From JAIRTY01 sp050257395 (lineage in GTDB: Bacteria > Actinomycetota > Actinomycetes > Streptosporangiales > Streptosporangiaceae), in assembly GCA_050257395.1 (NCBI GenBank), contig JBLMWU010000034.1, positions 1 through 38,595 of the forward strand: 38,595 nucleotides of DNA, in the 5' to 3' direction. The stretch's first letter is position 1; every line of letters starts with the position of its first letter. The notes beneath the pieces were generated by a model. It saw nothing but the letters and a program-made list of their open reading frames with translations. It did not search any database and had not been told where the DNA came from. The translations under genes and the position numbers were made by a program. Of this stretch, positions 37,388 through 38,595 are shown in pieces.

Positions 37388-37431
37388 GGTCATTCACTGG
37401 TCATGACCTGGCCATGCAGCCGTCACCAGCG
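37388..37431. promoter_or_regulatory. PhoP-box-like run of 11-nt direct repeats
   Basis: Four successive 11-mers read GGTCATTCACT, GGTCATGACCT, GGCCATGCAGC and CGTCACCAGCG on the plus strand. The first two share GGTCAT, the third is close, and the fourth has CGTCACC. This is the architecture of actinobacterial PhoP boxes (11-nt units of GTTCACC type). The repeats point away from phoU, and GGTCATGACC is also a ten-base palindrome, so another reading is possible. Confidence 0.5.
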
Positions 37432-37887
37432 GCCGGCGACGGGTCACCCGGGGGCGCTGGCACGCCGCCGTCCCCGCCGCCCGGCGGCAGCGGGCGCGCC
37501 GTCTGCAGCACGATCCGCAGCAGCTCCGGGCGCAGCACGGCGGCCGTGAGCGCGGCGGGCCGGCCCGTGCCGGGGTCATCGAACCGGGCCGTCACCAGCA
37601 GCGCAGGCTGCGCGGCTGACAGGTGCAGCCGCCTGGCTGCCGACGGCGGCGGCGGCAGTTCCACCTGCAGCGAGGCGGGCCTGTCCAGCGCCGCTGGCGG
37701 GCGAGGGCGGTGCGCCGGGGCAGCTGCCAGCCGGGTTCGTGACGGATCAGCTCCGCCGCCAGGCGGTCAGCCAGCACCCCGGCCGCGGAAGGGGCCTGGG
37801 GCAGGGCTTCAGCTGGCTCTTCCCGGTCAGCTCCGGCGGTCAACCCTCGCGTCCCCCGCGGGCCGGCGGATCCTGCCGGGCATTCAT
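37401..37887 (-). pseudogene. Relic of a GntR-like regulator with internal deletion/frameshift
   Basis: Leftward from about 37887, one frame encodes VLADRLAAELIRHEPGWQL followed by PRRTALARQ, which looks like the start of a winged-helix (GntR-type) regulator. It breaks off near 37700. Another frame then supplies LDRPASLQVELPPPPSAARR and ARFDDPGTGRPAALTAAV, which look like a UTRA/effector-type C-terminal piece, ending at 37401. The middle of the protein is missing. A further shift joins a short ATG frame at 37887 (with AGAGGT upstream) to the first part near 37842. I read this as one decayed gene. Two unrelated small genes are a less likely alternative. Confidence 0.5.
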
Positions 37888-38006
37888 GAAGAACTGACCT
37901 CTTTCTGCCGGCCTCCTCGTCCGGCCGGTGGGCTTCCGCACGGCGCTCGCAGGCAGCCCCTGGCCGCTCCTGCCGCGGGTGGCTGGGTGGGTTGGCCCGG
38001 TGCGGG

Positions 38007-38595
38007 TTAGCCCATGCGGCCGGTGACGTAGGCCTTGGTGCGGTTGTCGGCGGGGTCCTGGAAGATCTGCCCGGTGGGGCCGTATTCGACGAGCACGCCG
38101 GTGCGGGTGTCGCTGCCGGGGCTGACGAGCACGGAGAAGAAGGCGGTGCGGTCGCTGACCCGGGCGGCCTGCTGCATGTTGTGGGTGACGATGACGATGG
38201 TGTAGCGGGACTTGAGCTCGTGCATCAGGTCCTCGATGGCGCCGGTGGCGATCGGGTCCAGCGCCGAGCAGGGCTCGTCCATCAGGACCACGTCCGGCTC
38301 GACCGCCAGCGTCCGGGCGATGCACAGCCGCTGCGCCTGCCCGCCGGACATGGCCAGGGCCGAGGTGCGCAGGCGGTCTTTGACCTCGTCCCACAGCGCG
38401 GCCTGGCGCAGCGAGCGCTCGACGATCTCATCCAGCTCGCGGCGGCCGCGCACGCCGTTGATCCGCGGGCCGTAGGCCACGTTGTCATAGATCGACTTGG
38501 GGAACGGGTTGGGCTTCTGGAACACCATCCCGATCCGCCGGCGCACCGCGGTGGCCGACACGTCCCGGCCATACAGCGGCACCCCGTGATAGCGG
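38007..38595 (-). CDS. pstB: PstB, phosphate ABC transporter ATP-binding protein (5' end outside window)
   Basis: The C-terminal 196 or so residues of PstB are present; the Walker A part lies beyond the window edge. The Q-loop is FQKPNPFPKSIYDN, the ABC signature MSGGQAQRLCIARTLA, Walker B VVLMDEPCSALDP, and the switch His is in IVIVTHNMQQAARVSD. VEYGPTGQIFQDPAD at the end is PstB-specific. It energises high-affinity phosphate import. The signature has Met in place of the usual Leu (MSGGQ), a mild change. phoU is the next intact gene downstream on the same strand. Confidence 0.95.
   Translation of the reverse strand, partial: RYHGVPLYGRDVSATAVRRRIGMVFQKPNPFPKSIYDNVAYGPRINGVRGRRELDEIVERSLRQAALWDEVKDRLRTSALAMSGGQAQRLCIARTLAVEPDVVLMDEPCSALDPIATGAIEDLMHELKSRYTIVIVTHNMQQAARVSDRTAFFSVLVSPGSDTRTGVLVEYGPTGQIFQDPADNRTKAYVTGRMG

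Noticed and set aside
1..38595. CRISPR array, tRNA or rRNA genes, insertion sequence, prophage
   Set aside because: No regularly spaced repeats, cloverleaf-type sequences, transposase or integrase motifs, or terminal inverted repeats flanking a gene were seen.

Overview
The window is very GC-rich (roughly 70-75 percent by eye), with densely packed genes, many GTG/TTG starts and apparently leaderless transcripts. It carries mycothiol synthase (mshD), GlnR, a Pkn-type Ser/Thr kinase, a DivIVA-like coiled-coil protein and an LmeA/DUF2993 protein. Together these indicate a chromosomal segment of a high-GC actinobacterium. A mycolic-acid-free, soil-type lineage such as Streptosporangiales is my guess, but the sequence does not fix the order. 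I see no phage, insertion sequence, CRISPR array, rRNA or tRNA.

Layout. 1-6.6 kb: a DJ-1/PfpI protein with its GlxA-type AraC regulator, a secreted NlpC/P60 hydrolase, DUF488, an alpha/beta hydrolase, a lipoprotein, and a divergent SRPBCC/SnoaL-like pair around two perfect palindromes. 6.7-12.9 kb: a TPR regulator-like protein, then a translationally coupled esterase / MprF-type aminoacyl-lipid synthase / EamA-like transporter operon. 12.9-19.8 kb: a membrane Ser/Thr kinase, a cation diffusion facilitator, a structured intergenic region, a UDP-sulfoquinovose-synthase-like enzyme, an MFS transporter and an Fpg/Nei DNA glycosylase.

20-25.7 kb: a tight leftward operon of COG3375 GNAT, N-succinyl/N-acylamino acid racemase and a D-threonine-aldolase-fold PLP enzyme. 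It is divergent from an alcohol dehydrogenase and an M19 dipeptidase, and a 53-bp near-perfect palindrome lies between the two arms. This looks like a module that liberates D-amino acids and converts them to L-amino acids or degrades them. 25.7-29.8 kb: DUF427, Ppx/GppA phosphatase, a DivIVA-like protein, gamma-carbonic anhydrase and a small conserved protein.

29.8-38.6 kb resembles the mycobacterial Rv0814c-Rv0821c block: mshD, glnR, lmeA, thioredoxin, sulfurtransferase, sseC (DUF1416), phoU and pstB. Here an ECF sigma/anti-sigma pair is inserted. A leaderless Cys-containing leader peptide lies ahead of the sulfur operon. phoU is preceded by a run of 11-nt direct repeats resembling a PhoP box, next to the relic of a GntR-like regulator gene that has lost its middle. 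The window ends inside pstB.

The most interesting points are the D-amino-acid module with its palindrome, the cysteine-type leader peptide, the PhoP-box-like repeats beside the regulator relic, and the duplicated 3' end of the DNA glycosylase gene.
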